Counted from the first letter of the stretch, positions 44,618 through 56,142 are shown. The stretch: 64,000 nucleotides of DNA from an uncultured Vicinamibacterales bacterium (GCA_958295905.1 OY282382.1:2318001-2382000), one strand, 5' to 3'. Made by a program: numbers and translations. Notes: generated by a model not told the origin, from the letters alone.

Positions 44618-46345
44618 CTACTCGTCGCGCAGCGCGAACACCCAGACGACGCCGCCCTGCGGCACCTGGATGTTCCGATCGAGGTGCTGGTTGACCGCGC
44701 GCTGCATGCCCTGCGCGTCGACCCCCCAGCCCGCCTGGACCGCGACGTACTGCACGCCGTCGATCGCATAGGACGACGGGACGCCGATGACCCCCGAGTT
44801 CAGGCGCTGCTCCCAGACGATCTCGCCGGTGGCCGCGTCGAACGCCCGGAAGTAGCGGTCGTGGGTGCCGCCGGCGAAGACGAGGCCGCCCGCGGTGGTC
44901 ATGATCGGGCCCCAGTTCTGCGACTCGGGGAACTCGTGGGTCCACACCTGCTCGCCGGTCGAGAGGTCCCAGGCCTGGATCTCGCCGAGATGGTCGGCGC
45001 CGTTCACCACGAAGACCTGCGACGAGGCGCCGGTGAACGGCCCACCGGGAACGTACTCGACCTCGCGGCCGACGATGGTCGAGCAGAGGTTCTCGTTGGC
45101 GGGAACGTAGAGGTAGCCGGTCTGGGGGCTGTAGGCGGCCGGGGGCCAGTCCTTGCCGCCCCACAGCGACGGACAGAAGGTCGCCGGCCGGTTCGTGCCG
45201 GGCTTGCGCTCCGGGTCGTACTCGGGCCGGCCGGTCACGGGGTCGACGGCCGTGAACACGTTCTGGTCCACGTAGGGTTGGGCGTCGACGAAGGTGATGG
45301 CGTCCGGCCCGCGCTCGAGCATCCACAGGTAGCCGTTGCGGGCGGGGTGCACCAGGGCCGGGATGGTGCGGCCGCCGCGCGGGACGTCGATCAGCAGCGG
45401 GGCCGAGACCTCGTCCCAGTCCCACGAGCCGTTCCAGTGGTACTGGTGATAGCCCTTGAGCTCGCCGGTGTCGGCGTCGAAGGCCACGACCGAGTTGGTG
45501 TACAGGTTGTCGCCCGGCCGCTGGTCTCCGATCCAGGGGCCCGGGTTGCCGGTTCCCCAGTAGGTGAGGTTGAGTTCGGGGTCGAACGAGCCGGTGATCC
45601 AGATGGACGCGCCGCCGGTGCGCCACGTGTCGCCCGGCCACGTCTCGTTGCCGGGCTCGCCGGGACCCGGAATGGTGTGCGAACGCCACACCTCGTCACC
45701 CGACTCGGCGTCGTAGGCGGCGACGAACCCGCGGATGCCCCGTTCGCCGCCCGACGCGCCGACCAGGATCTTGCCGTTGGCGACGAGCGGCGCCATGGTC
45801 ATGTAGTACCCCGTGCGGTAGTCGGCCGCCTCGGCCTCCCACGCGAGATCGCCGGTCGTCGCATCGAGCGCGACCACGAACGCATCGTGCGTCGTGTAGT
45901 AGACCTTGTCGCCGAAGAGGCCGACCCCCCGGTTGGTCCGGTGGGGATGGCTCATGTCCTCGGGGAACTGCCGCTGGTACAGCCAGAGCTGATCGCCGGT
46001 GCGGGCGTCCACCGCGATGACCCGGTCTTCGGGGGTGGTGACGAACATGATGCCGTCGTTGACGACCGGCGGCGACTCGTGGCCCGACGTCACGCCCGTC
46101 GACAGCGACCACACCGGCTCCAGGTTGGCCACGTTGCCGGTCGTGATCTGGTCGAGGGGGCTGTAGCCCCAACTGTCGTAGGTGCGGCGGTACATCAGCC
46201 AGTCGCCGTCGGCGGGCGCGCGCAGCCGCTCGTCGGTGACCGGGGTGTACGTCGGTTCCTGCGCCGCCGCCCCCGGCGGCATCGCCAGTCCGATGGCGCC
46301 GATCGCGGCGCTTGCGACAACCGGTCGCAACGATAGTCTCGCCAT
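44618..46345 (-). CDS. exported PQQ-dependent alcohol/sugar dehydrogenase
   Basis: 575 residues. AGGAGAGG precedes the ATG at 46345, and a signal peptide ends at GAAAQE. The eight-bladed propeller has repeated W-docking segments (for example GDQLWLYQRQFPE, GDLAWEAEAADY, GEIVWEQRLNSG). The family stretch WNGSWDWDEVSAPLL has the Asp usually used in catalysis. Members oxidise alcohols or sugars in the periplasm with PQQ and calcium and pass electrons to cytochrome c. No fused heme domain is present here, so an external cytochrome is needed. Substrate not predictable. It is divergent from the DUF5916 gene, with a 180-base shared control region (46346-46526). Confidence 0.9.
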   Translation of the reverse strand: MARLSLRPVVASAAIGAIGLAMPPGAAAQEPTYTPVTDERLRAPADGDWLMYRRTYDSWGYSPLDQITTGNVANLEPVWSLSTGVTSGHESPPVVNDGIMFVTTPEDRVIAVDARTGDQLWLYQRQFPEDMSHPHRTNRGVGLFGDKVYYTTHDAFVVALDATTGDLAWEAEAADYRTGYYMTMAPLVANGKILVGASGGERGIRGFVAAYDAESGDEVWRSHTIPGPGEPGNETWPGDTWRTGGASIWITGSFDPELNLTYWGTGNPGPWIGDQRPGDNLYTNSVVAFDADTGELKGYHQYHWNGSWDWDEVSAPLLIDVPRGGRTIPALVHPARNGYLWMLERGPDAITFVDAQPYVDQNVFTAVDPVTGRPEYDPERKPGTNRPATFCPSLWGGKDWPPAAYSPQTGYLYVPANENLCSTIVGREVEYVPGGPFTGASSQVFVVNGADHLGEIQAWDLSTGEQVWTHEFPESQNWGPIMTTAGGLVFAGGTHDRYFRAFDAATGEIVWEQRLNSGVIGVPSSYAIDGVQYVAVQAGWGVDAQGMQRAVNQHLDRNIQVPQGGVVWVFALRDE

Positions 46346-46526
46346 GTCGTCCTCTCCTGCGTGTCCTGGTCCGGATTTCCGCCCCGGCATTATGACGCGA
46401 ACACGTCGGTCGGCGCACCGGCCGTTCGCGGGGTGGGTCGCCGGCCGCTTGTCAACGGAACGCGGGTCTCGAACGTCCTGTAGGGGTATGCAACAATTGC
46501 GCGGTGCCGTACAGGGAGCCGGAACG

Positions 46527-49500
46527 ATGAGACGCAGGATGTCCGGGGCGGAAACGGGCGGCCGTTCCCCGAAGCAGGTTCGTGGCGGGGCGGGTGTCCG
46601 TGACGCCGGCGGGGTTCACGGCGACGCGGGGGTTCGCCGCGGGCTCGTGGCGGTGCTGCTGATGCTCGCGCCGATTTGGGCGCAGGCGGGGCAGGTTTCC
46701 GCCGGCGACACCGTGGCGGTCGTGGCGTTCACCAACATCACCGGGGCGGAAGACGACGAGTGGATCGGGTTCGGCATCGCCGAGACGATCACCGCGGATC
46801 TGGCCCGTGTCGGCACGGTCGGGGTGGTGGGGAACGACGCGGTGCAGGCGGCCCTGCGGGCGTCGCGCGCCGCGCCGGGGGCGGCGGTGGACCTGAGCGA
46901 CACCCCGGCGGTGCAGGCGGGGCGGGCCCTGGGCGTGCGGTGGGTGGTCAGCGGCGGCTTCCAGCGGCTCGGACCGCAGGTGCGTCTGACCGCGCGCATC
47001 GTCGACGTGGCGACGGCGGCGGTGCGGCACGCCACGACCGTCGACGGCACGTTGGCGGATCTCTTCGACCTGCAGGACCGGCTGTCGGACGACCTGCGCC
47101 GGGGGCTGTCGGCGTCCCCGCCTGCGATGGCCGCGGGCGTGCGGTCCCCGGGCGCCGCGCCGTCCCCCCCGATGCGTCGGCCGGCGCCGCCGCGCGACCC
47201 GCTGCGCGTCGGCGCGCCCGCGGCGGCGGGAGGTCGGCCTCCCGGCGTCCCGCCGGGCGGCGGCGCCGCCGCAGGCGCGGGGCGCCGGCCTCCCTTCAGT
47301 CCCCCGTCGAGTCCGGGCGCCGCTCCGGGGCGTCCCGCCGGTTTCGCGGTGGTCGCCCCCCGCATCGACGGTCCCCCGGTCCCGGCCGCCCCCGGGACGC
47401 TTGCGCGCGACGCGGCGGGACGGGTGACGATCCGGGCGGTGCCCCTCGCCGGGCCGCTCGACGTCGACGGCAACCTCGACGAGGGCGTCTACGAGATCGT
47501 GGAGCCGCTGACCGGCTTCGTGCAGCAGCAGCCCGACGAGGGGGCGCCGGCGACCGAGCGCACCGAGGCCTGGGTGTTCTACGACGACAGCAGCATCTAC
47601 GTATCGGGGCGCATGTGGGACTCGGCCCCGGAGTCGCGCTGGGTCGCCAACGAAATGCAGCGCGACTCGTTCCAGATCATCAACAACGACACGTTCAGCG
47701 CCGCCTTCGACACCTTCTACGACCGGCGCAACGGGTTCGCGTTCATGGTCAACCCGATCGGGGGGTTCTTCGACTACCAGATCACCGACGAGGGCAATCC
47801 CAACAGCGATTGGAACCCGATATGGGACGTCCGCACCGGGCGCTTCGACGGCGGCTGGAGCGTCGAGATGGAGATTCCCTTCAAGTCGATCCGGTTCCCG
47901 GGCGGGGAGTCGCAGGTCTGGGGCATCCAGATCGGCCGCAACGTCCGTTGGAAGAACGAGTGGAACTATCTGACCCCCGTCGCCATCTCCGCCGGACCGG
48001 GCATGTTCCGGCTGTCGGCGGCGGCCACCCTGGCGGGGCTGGAGGTGCCGTCGGGCAACCGGACGTTCGAGATCAAGCCCTACGGCATCGGGTCGTCGGC
48101 CACCGACGTCAACGCGGACGTCCACAACGAGGGTGACGGCGACTTCGGCGTCGACGTCAAGTACGGCCTGACCGAAAACCTCACCGCCGATTTCACCTAC
48201 AACACCGACTTCGCCCAGGTCGAGGTCGACGAGGCCCAGGTCAACCTGACCCGCTTCAGTCTGTTCTTCCCCGAGAAACGCGAGTTCTTCCTCGAGGGGC
48301 GGGGCATCTTCGACTTCGGCCGGGGGGTGCGGTTCGGCGGCGGCGGCGGGCCCGTGGGCAGCGGGAGACCCGGCGCCGGGGGGTTCTTCGGCGGCGGTGA
48401 CGTCCCCACGATCTTCTTCAGCCGGCGAATCGGGCTGGAATCGCGGCAGACGGTGCCGATTCAGGTCGGGGGGCGGCTGACCGGCAAGGTCGGCGACTTC
48501 ACGGTGGGGGCCCTGAACATCCAGACCGAGAACCTGCAAACCGACAACGTCGACGCGCTGGCGACGAACTTCACCGCCCTCCGGGTGAAGCGCGATGTGC
48601 TGCGCCGGAGCTCGGTGGGCGCCCTGTTCACCAACCGGTCGGTGGCCGTCGGCGGCCGGGGCTCGAACGAGGCGTACGGCGTCGACGGCGTATTTTCGTT
48701 CTACGACAACGTGAACTTCAACGGGTACTACGCCCGGACGCGGACGCCGGGGCTCGTCGGCGACGACCAGAGCTACCAGGCCGCGTTCACCTACAACGGC
48801 GACCTCTACGCGTTCAGCGTCGACCACCTGCTGGTCGGCGACAACTTCAACCCGGAGGTGGGGTACCTGCGCCGCGACGACTTCCGGCGCACCTACGTCC
48901 AGGGCAAGTACAGCCCCCGCCCGCGCGGGATCGAGGCGGTGCGCCAGTTCACGTTCGGGGGCAGCTACGACTACTTCGAGACCGTGGCCGGCGTCCTCGA
49001 GTCGGAGATCGCGCAGGCCAACTTCCAGATAGAGTTCGAGAACAGCGACCGGTTCACCGCCGACGTGCAGCAGAGCTACGAGTTTCTCGAGGACCCGTGG
49101 CAGAACGTGCTGGGCACCGACTTCACGATTCCGACCGGCGTCTACGAGTTCCGGGACTTCTACACGTCGTACGCGATGGGTGCGCAACGCCGCCTGTCGG
49201 GCACGTTGTTCCTGCAGCGCGGCGAGTTCTACTACGGCGAGATCACCGCGGCGGGCTACTCGCGCGGCCGGATCGAAGTCACGCCCCAGTTCTCGTTCGA
49301 GCCCAGCGTGTCGGTCAACCACGTGAAGCTCCCGAACGGGACCTTCACGGCGCCGCTGGCCATCACGCGGCTGACCTACACGTTCACCCCGCGGCTCTTC
49401 TTCAGCGGGCTGCTGCAGTACAACTCGACGTCCTCGGTGCTCGGCACCAATCTCCGCCTGCGGTGGGAGTACCGCCCCGGCAGCGAGCTGTTCGTCGTCT

Positions 49501-49601
49501 ACAACGACCAGCGCGACACGCTGCTGGCGCCGGACCAGCGGTTTCCGATGCTGCAGAACCGCGCTTTGGTTGTAAAGTTCACCCGGCTGTTCCGGTACTG
49601 A
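46527..49601 (+). CDS. DUF5916 outer-membrane protein with N-terminal TolB/FlgO-like domain
   Basis: 1024 residues, ATG at 46527 preceded by AGGGAG. A membrane or signal segment (about 38-55, LVAVLLMLAPIWAQAG) is followed by a TolB/FlgO-like domain (DTVAVVAFTNITGAEDDEWIGFGIAE, about 60-200). A proline/glycine-rich linker (about 205-290) comes next, then a CBM9-like beta-sandwich (PLAGPLDVDGNLDEGVYE, about 310-500) and a DUF5916 beta-barrel to the C-terminal aromatic residue (KFTRLFRY). DUF5916 proteins are outer-membrane and often accompany carbohydrate or protein uptake. The front domain, normally a separate small protein, makes this an unusual fusion. Its 3' end has been copied three times downstream. 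Confidence 0.85.
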   Translation: MRRRMSGAETGGRSPKQVRGGAGVRDAGGVHGDAGVRRGLVAVLLMLAPIWAQAGQVSAGDTVAVVAFTNITGAEDDEWIGFGIAETITADLARVGTVGVVGNDAVQAALRASRAAPGAAVDLSDTPAVQAGRALGVRWVVSGGFQRLGPQVRLTARIVDVATAAVRHATTVDGTLADLFDLQDRLSDDLRRGLSASPPAMAAGVRSPGAAPSPPMRRPAPPRDPLRVGAPAAAGGRPPGVPPGGGAAAGAGRRPPFSPPSSPGAAPGRPAGFAVVAPRIDGPPVPAAPGTLARDAAGRVTIRAVPLAGPLDVDGNLDEGVYEIVEPLTGFVQQQPDEGAPATERTEAWVFYDDSSIYVSGRMWDSAPESRWVANEMQRDSFQIINNDTFSAAFDTFYDRRNGFAFMVNPIGGFFDYQITDEGNPNSDWNPIWDVRTGRFDGGWSVEMEIPFKSIRFPGGESQVWGIQIGRNVRWKNEWNYLTPVAISAGPGMFRLSAAATLAGLEVPSGNRTFEIKPYGIGSSATDVNADVHNEGDGDFGVDVKYGLTENLTADFTYNTDFAQVEVDEAQVNLTRFSLFFPEKREFFLEGRGIFDFGRGVRFGGGGGPVGSGRPGAGGFFGGGDVPTIFFSRRIGLESRQTVPIQVGGRLTGKVGDFTVGALNIQTENLQTDNVDALATNFTALRVKRDVLRRSSVGALFTNRSVAVGGRGSNEAYGVDGVFSFYDNVNFNGYYARTRTPGLVGDDQSYQAAFTYNGDLYAFSVDHLLVGDNFNPEVGYLRRDDFRRTYVQGKYSPRPRGIEAVRQFTFGGSYDYFETVAGVLESEIAQANFQIEFENSDRFTADVQQSYEFLEDPWQNVLGTDFTIPTGVYEFRDFYTSYAMGAQRRLSGTLFLQRGEFYYGEITAAGYSRGRIEVTPQFSFEPSVSVNHVKLPNGTFTAPLAITRLTYTFTPRLFFSGLLQYNSTSSVLGTNLRLRWEYRPGSELFVVYNDQRDTLLAPDQRFPMLQNRALVVKFTRLFRY

Positions 49602-49865
49602 AGCGGCGCCGTGCCGGCGCCGGACCGGCGGTTTCAGATGCCGTGGAACCGCGCTCTGGTTGTGGAGTTCATCCGGCTGTTCCGGTAACGAAGCGGTCCC
49701 GGCGCCGGTTTCCAAATGCTGCGGAACCGCGCTTTGGTTGTAAAGTTCACCCGGCTGTTCCGGTACTGAAGCGGCACCGTGCCGGCGCCGGACCGGCGGT
49801 TTCCGATGCTGCGGAACCGCGCTTTGGTTGTAGAGTTCACTCGGCGGTTCCGGCACTGACCGGGC
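49529..49865. repeat. four tandem copies of the DUF5916 gene 3' end
   Basis: The last coding segment (GCGCCGGACCAGCGGTTTCC ... GTTCACCCGGCTGTTCCGGTACTGA) recurs at about 49617, 49702 and 49786, with periods of 84-88 bp. Later copies preserve the pattern of a Phe-Thr-Arg-Leu-Phe-Arg end, although the reading frame shifts between copies. The gene stops in the first copy. The rest of the 415-base gap before the PSD1 gene shows nothing else. Confidence 0.9.
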
Positions 49866-50016
49866 GCGTCCGGCCGGGGGCGGCGCGGCGTCGGGAACGC
49901 GCCCCGGCGCGGCCCGCCGGAATTCGTGTGGACCCCCCGCCGCCGAAGCCGTTCCGGCCGGCGGGGCGGGATGTCGTTCACAGGCGCCGGACACCTCGCA
50001 TGCGGAGTCTCACACC

Positions 50017-53000
50017 ATGTCCATTCGCGGCTCGGTTCTCGCCCTGACGGTGGCCGTCGGCGCGGCGGCGCTGTTCGCCGCGTTTCCCACCGGCTTGGCG
50101 GCGCAGGGTCCGCCGCCGGCCGCCGCCGTCGACTTTCAGCGCGACGTGCGGCCGATCCTGGCCGACAACTGCTTCTCGTGCCACGGGCCGGACGAGAGCA
50201 CCCGCCGGGCGCGGCTGCGTCTCGACACGCGGGAGGGGGCGTTCGGGCCGCGCCCGCGGGGCGCCGCCGTCGTGCCCGGCGACGCCGGGGCCAGCCTGCT
50301 GCACCAGCGCATCACCCAGGCCGACGACCGCCTGCGGATGCCGCCGCCGGCGCTGTCCGGCAAGACCCTGTCGGCCGGGCAGATCGACGTGCTGACCCGC
50401 TGGATCGAGGAGGGCGCCTCGTGGCGGCAGCACTGGTCGTTCGAGGCCGTCGCCGAGCCGGCGCCCCCCGCCGTGGCCGGAGAGGCGTGGGTGCGCAACC
50501 CGATCGACCGGTTCGTCCTCGCGCGGCTCGAGGCCGAAGGGCTGACGCCCGCGGCCGAGGCCGACAAGCGCACGCTGGCCCGCCGCGCCGCCCTTGATCT
50601 GACGGGGCTGCCCCCTGACCCCGGCCTCCTCGCGTCCTATCTCGGCGACCCCTCGGAGACCGCCTACGAGACGCTCGTCGACCGGTTGCTGCAGTCCCCG
50701 CACTGGGGCGAGCATCGCGCCCGCTACTGGCTGGACGCGGCGCGGTACGGCGACACCCACGGCATCCACATCGACAACTACCGGGAGATGTTCGCGTGGC
50801 GCGACTGGGCGATCCGGGCGTTCAACGAGAACAAGCGGTTCGACGACTTCGTCGTCGAGCAGGTGGCCGGCGACCTGCTGCCCGAGCCGAGCCTCGACCA
50901 GTTGATCGCCACCGGCTTTCAGCGCAACAACATCACCACCAACGAGGGCGGGGTGGTGCCGGAAGAGTACGAGGCGATCTACGCCAAGGACCGGGCCGAG
51001 ACCATCGGCAACGTCTTCCTCGGGCTGACCGTCGGCTGCGCGACCTGCCACGACCACAAGTTCGACCCGATCGCCCAGCGCGAGTTCTACGCGATGACCG
51101 CGTTCTTCCGGAACACCACCCAGTACGTCATGGACGGCAACGTCTCGGATCCGCCGCCCATCCTGGTGGTGCCCGAGGACGCGGACCGCGACCTGTGGCA
51201 TCGGCTGCGCGACGAGGCGTCGGCGCTCGACGCCGGGCTCGACGAGCGCACGGCGTCGGTCGACCCCGACTTCATCGAGTGGCTGACCCGCGGCGGGCAC
51301 CGCGGGATCGAGACGCCGCTCGAGCCGTCGGCCGAGCTGCTGACGCTGGCGCTCGACGATCCGGACGGCCCCGCCGCCGTCCACGGGGGCGGGCGGCGTC
51401 CGATCGTCCTCCAGCCCGGCGCGGTGATCGAGGACGGCCCCGACGGCCATCCCGCCGTCCGGTTCGACGCCGAATCGTGGGTCGAGCTGCCGTCCCTGGC
51501 TCTCGACAGCGACACGCCGTTCTCCATCGCCCTGTGGATCTTTCAGCCGGAGGACGAGGGGAACTTCGTCGTGGCCGGCCAGTACGACCAGGAGGACGGC
51601 GGGCGGGGCTGGGCGGTGACCCTCGGCTCGCGGCAGCTCAACTTCCGGCTGACCGGCGGGCGGAACGCGCGCGGCGCCGCCACCACCGCCCGGGTCGGGC
51701 CGATCAACACGAAACGGATGCCGGCCGGCGAGTGGACCCATGTCGTGCTCACCCACGACGGGTCGGGCGAGCGCGGGGGGCTGCACGTCTTTCAGAACGG
51801 CGGGCGCGTCGAGGAGCAGGGCAGCGAGTTCTTCGCGAAGGCGGAGGGCAGCATCGTCACCGGCCGGCCGTTCTATCTGGGGCGGGGCGACGCCGTCAAC
51901 CGCGGCGTGATCGAGACCCGGCATTTCGGGGGCGGGGGCATCGCCGATCTCCGCGTGTTCGACCGGGCCCTGACGGCGCAGGAGGCCAAGGTGGTCTCCG
52001 AATGGCGGACCCTGCGGGGCGCCGCCGTCAAATCGCCGGAAGACCTGACCACGCCGGAGCGCAACGTCCTGCGGCTGCGCTACCTCAGCATCGAGGACGA
52101 GCCGTACCGCCGGCTTCAGGCCCGGCGCCGGGCGGTGGACGACGAGTGGCGGGAGGTCCGGCGGCGCGGCGGCGTCACCCACGTCATGCAGGAGCGCGCG
52201 GACCGCGAGGCGGCGGCCCACGTGCTGAGCCGCGGGATGTACGACCAGCCCCTCGATCGGGTCCTCGCGGGCACGCCGGCCGCCCTGCCGCCGATGGCGG
52301 AGTCGCTGCCCCGCAACCGGCTCGGCCTCGCGCGGTGGCTCGTCGACGACGCGAACCCCCTGACCGCCCGGGTGACCGTGAACCGGTTCTGGCAGCAGGT
52401 GTTCGGCACCGGGCTGGTGGCGACCAGCGAGGACTTCGGGGCGCAGGGAGAGCCCCCCTCGCACCCCGAGCTGCTGGACCATCTGGCCGCCGGGTTCCGC
52501 GGGTCGGGGTGGGACGTCAAGCGGTTCTTCCGCACCCTGGTGACCTCGGCCACCTACCGGCAGGCCGCCGCCGCGACCCCCGCGAAGCTCGAGCGCGACC
52601 CGCAGAACCGGCTGCTGTCGCGCGGGCCCCGGTTCCGGATGGACGCCGAGATGGTCCGCGACCAAGCCCTGGCCGCGAGCGGGCTGCTCGTGCGCACCAT
52701 CGGCGGGCCGAGCGTGAAGCCGTACCAGCCCGAGGGGGTCTGGTCGACGGTGGCCATGCCCCAGAGCAACACCCGGGTCTACGAGCGGGACAGCGGCGAC
52801 AAGCTGTACCGCCGCAGCCTCTACACGTTCTGGAAGCGGTCGGCGCCGCCCGCGTCGATGGACATCTTCAACGCGCCGACGCGCGAGCATTCGACGGTGC
52901 GCCGCGAGCGGACCAACACCCCGCTCCAGGCCCTGGTGACGATGAACGACACGCAGTTCGTCGAGGCGTCGCGGCATCTGGGGCAACGGGCGATGCGCGA

Positions 53001-53262
53001 GGCGGGGGTCGAGTTCGACCCGCGGCTCGACTACATGACGACCCGTCTGCTGGCGCGCAACTTCACCGCGCCCGAGCGGGCGGTGGCGCGGCGGACGTAC
53101 GACCGGTTCGTCGATCTGTACCGGACCGACGCCGACGGGGCGCGGGATCTGCTGGCGGTCGGGGAGTCGGCGCACGACGCGGCGTTGCCCCTGACCGAGT
53201 CGGCCGCGTGGACGATGCTGGCCAACCAGCTCATGAATCTGGACGAGGTCCTGAACAAGTAG
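50017..53262 (+). CDS. PSD1 cytochrome c / DUF1549 / LamG / DUF1553 protein
   Basis: 1081 residues, signal peptide ending GLAAQG. The planctomycete-cytochrome C (PSD1) domain carries the heme motif CFSCH (52-56), and the later CATCHDHKFDP is the DUF1549 signature. The order is PSD1 (about 40-130), DUF1549 (about 155-385), a LamG-like jelly-roll insert (about 430-650, LALDSDTPFSIALWIFQPEDEG), then DUF1553 (about 745-1050, LARWLVDDANPLTARVTVNRFWQ). Proteins of this type pair with DUF1501 partners in large surface-bound oxidative systems of Planctomycetes and Acidobacteriota. The substrate is unknown. DUF1501 follows, with only a short spacer. Confidence 0.9.
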   Translation: MSIRGSVLALTVAVGAAALFAAFPTGLAAQGPPPAAAVDFQRDVRPILADNCFSCHGPDESTRRARLRLDTREGAFGPRPRGAAVVPGDAGASLLHQRITQADDRLRMPPPALSGKTLSAGQIDVLTRWIEEGASWRQHWSFEAVAEPAPPAVAGEAWVRNPIDRFVLARLEAEGLTPAAEADKRTLARRAALDLTGLPPDPGLLASYLGDPSETAYETLVDRLLQSPHWGEHRARYWLDAARYGDTHGIHIDNYREMFAWRDWAIRAFNENKRFDDFVVEQVAGDLLPEPSLDQLIATGFQRNNITTNEGGVVPEEYEAIYAKDRAETIGNVFLGLTVGCATCHDHKFDPIAQREFYAMTAFFRNTTQYVMDGNVSDPPPILVVPEDADRDLWHRLRDEASALDAGLDERTASVDPDFIEWLTRGGHRGIETPLEPSAELLTLALDDPDGPAAVHGGGRRPIVLQPGAVIEDGPDGHPAVRFDAESWVELPSLALDSDTPFSIALWIFQPEDEGNFVVAGQYDQEDGGRGWAVTLGSRQLNFRLTGGRNARGAATTARVGPINTKRMPAGEWTHVVLTHDGSGERGGLHVFQNGGRVEEQGSEFFAKAEGSIVTGRPFYLGRGDAVNRGVIETRHFGGGGIADLRVFDRALTAQEAKVVSEWRTLRGAAVKSPEDLTTPERNVLRLRYLSIEDEPYRRLQARRRAVDDEWREVRRRGGVTHVMQERADREAAAHVLSRGMYDQPLDRVLAGTPAALPPMAESLPRNRLGLARWLVDDANPLTARVTVNRFWQQVFGTGLVATSEDFGAQGEPPSHPELLDHLAAGFRGSGWDVKRFFRTLVTSATYRQAAAATPAKLERDPQNRLLSRGPRFRMDAEMVRDQALAASGLLVRTIGGPSVKPYQPEGVWSTVAMPQSNTRVYERDSGDKLYRRSLYTFWKRSAPPASMDIFNAPTREHSTVRRERTNTPLQALVTMNDTQFVEASRHLGQRAMREAGVEFDPRLDYMTTRLLARNFTAPERAVARRTYDRFVDLYRTDADGARDLLAVGESAHDAALPLTESAAWTMLANQLMNLDEVLNK

Positions 53263-53437
53263 GGCGGAACGCTACGCGTCGGTGGTCGGATTGATGGGCC
53301 TGGACGGGGGCCTGAACGAGTAAGGCGGAACCCCACGAGTCGGTGGTCGGCGCACCGGGGCCGGCGGGGTCCCGGGCGCGTCGCCGGTCGAAGGCGGGCG
53401 GGTCCGGCCGCCACGGCTCTTGCCGCGGGAGGACACG

Positions 53438-54907
<1,470 letters not shown>

Positions 54908-55198
54908 TCTCTCCGGCGGCGCGGCAGGGCCGGCGGGCGGAGGGAGAGAGCCGCCGGTCACCGGCCGGCGGCGGTCCGCGGCCGATCCGGGAGTCCTTCG
55001 GGCCGGCCGGCCGCTTGGCGCCCGGCGGCGCTCGCCTAACCGCCATCTCCTTCTGCGCGAGTTCACCGAGCCGTTTTCCGCGTTCGGCAATCTTCCGGCG
55101 AAACCGGTCCAACTCCTCGCGCGTCAAGGTCCGTTTTTCGCCATCCGGGCCAGGCCGGATGACAACCTTCAGCGGGTCCACGTAGAATCGCGGTACCG

Positions 55199-56065
55199 AT
55201 GTCGTCGCGCTCAGGAACCACGACCGCGGGTCCGCCCGATCCCGAACGGCTCCGGGCGGCGATCGACCTGGTCGTCGCAAGGCTCCAGCCCGACCAGATC
55301 ATCCTGTTCGGGTCGGCCGCCCGCAACGAAATGTCGCCGTGGAGCGATCTCGACCTGCTCGTGATCAAGGAACGGCGGCCGGACGAGCCGCAAACCGATC
55401 ACACCCACTGGGAATGCGACCGGACAGGTGACGACATCGACGTGATCCTGATGGATCGCGCCACCGCCGAAAACGGGCGGAGAAGCGCGTCCTGCGTCCA
55501 GGGCGCGGCGCTGACGGAAGGACACACCGTCTACACGCGTGAGGGCGTGAAGCCCGTTCTCACCGGACCGACCTGCCATTGGAACGGCCACGAAATGGTG
55601 AGAAACACGCTGTTCGAACCGGACCACGCGCACGAACTCGTGGCGCAAGCTGAAGAAAGATGGAGAAACGCCGACGAGGGTGAACTGAGCCCGGCGTACA
55701 AGTGCGAAATACTGCAAGCAGCAATGGAACGAGCGCTCAAGGCGTTGATCACGGCTCGAGGACAACGAGTAAACCACAGACATGACTTGAACAAGCTGTG
55801 GGAAGAAGCAGAAGAACACGGCGAACGGATAAACGCGCGCCGAGATCCGGACGAACTGGAAAAGCTGTCCCGGTACGCCGGGGACTGGCAATACGACACC
55901 CCGCGGGACGCTGACCCGGAAAAGACGTGGGCGGCGGCAAGGCTCACGGGAGAAGATCTGCTGAACGACGCGCGAAAACGAGTACCGCAACTGGTTCACG
56001 AAACCACACAACGTCTGAAGAAGCTCGAAGCAGCAGCAGAAGCGAAGCCGACCGGGGCCGGGTGA
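55199..56065 (+). CDS. single-chain nucleotidyltransferase-HEPN protein (MNT-HEPN type)
   Basis: 288 residues. The first 110 residues are a minimal nucleotidyltransferase: G38-S39 in ILFGSAARNEMSPWSDLDLLVI, Asp50 and Asp52 in the metal site, and Asp81 (DDIDVILMD). Residues about 135-265 are a HEPN domain (AHELVAQAEERWRNA ... ILQAAMERALKALI) with the RNase-type motif R190-(4)-H195 (RVNHRH). In MntA-HepT pairs the nucleotidyltransferase AMPylates and silences the HEPN RNase; here both are on one chain. The ATG at 55199 directly begins the domain. The HEPN half is clearly A-richer than neighbouring genes, a sign of transfer. The 3' end is duplicated downstream. Confidence 0.82.
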   Translation: MSSRSGTTTAGPPDPERLRAAIDLVVARLQPDQIILFGSAARNEMSPWSDLDLLVIKERRPDEPQTDHTHWECDRTGDDIDVILMDRATAENGRRSASCVQGAALTEGHTVYTREGVKPVLTGPTCHWNGHEMVRNTLFEPDHAHELVAQAEERWRNADEGELSPAYKCEILQAAMERALKALITARGQRVNHRHDLNKLWEEAEEHGERINARRDPDELEKLSRYAGDWQYDTPRDADPEKTWAAARLTGEDLLNDARKRVPQLVHETTQRLKKLEAAAEAKPTGAG

Positions 56066-56142
56066 TCGCTGCGGCGGACCTGGCCCGGCATCCGCTCGTC
56101 GAGCGGCAACAGAAGCGAAGCCGACCGGGGCCGGGGTGATCG
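56037..56142. repeat. duplicated 3' end of the nucleotidyltransferase-HEPN gene
   Basis: CAGAAGCGAAGCCGACCGGG plus GGTGATCG, covering the last codons and stop, occurs at 56037 and again at 56110, a period of 73 bp. Confidence 0.85.

Noticed and set aside
49529-49865. CRISPR-like array at the DUF5916 gene end
   Set aside because: The whole 85-bp unit is repeated head to tail, including coding sequence, with no spacers.
46452-49994. An 1180-codon open frame antisense to the DUF5916 gene
   Set aside because: Same reason: a composition-driven shadow with no motif, while the other strand has a signal peptide and known domains.
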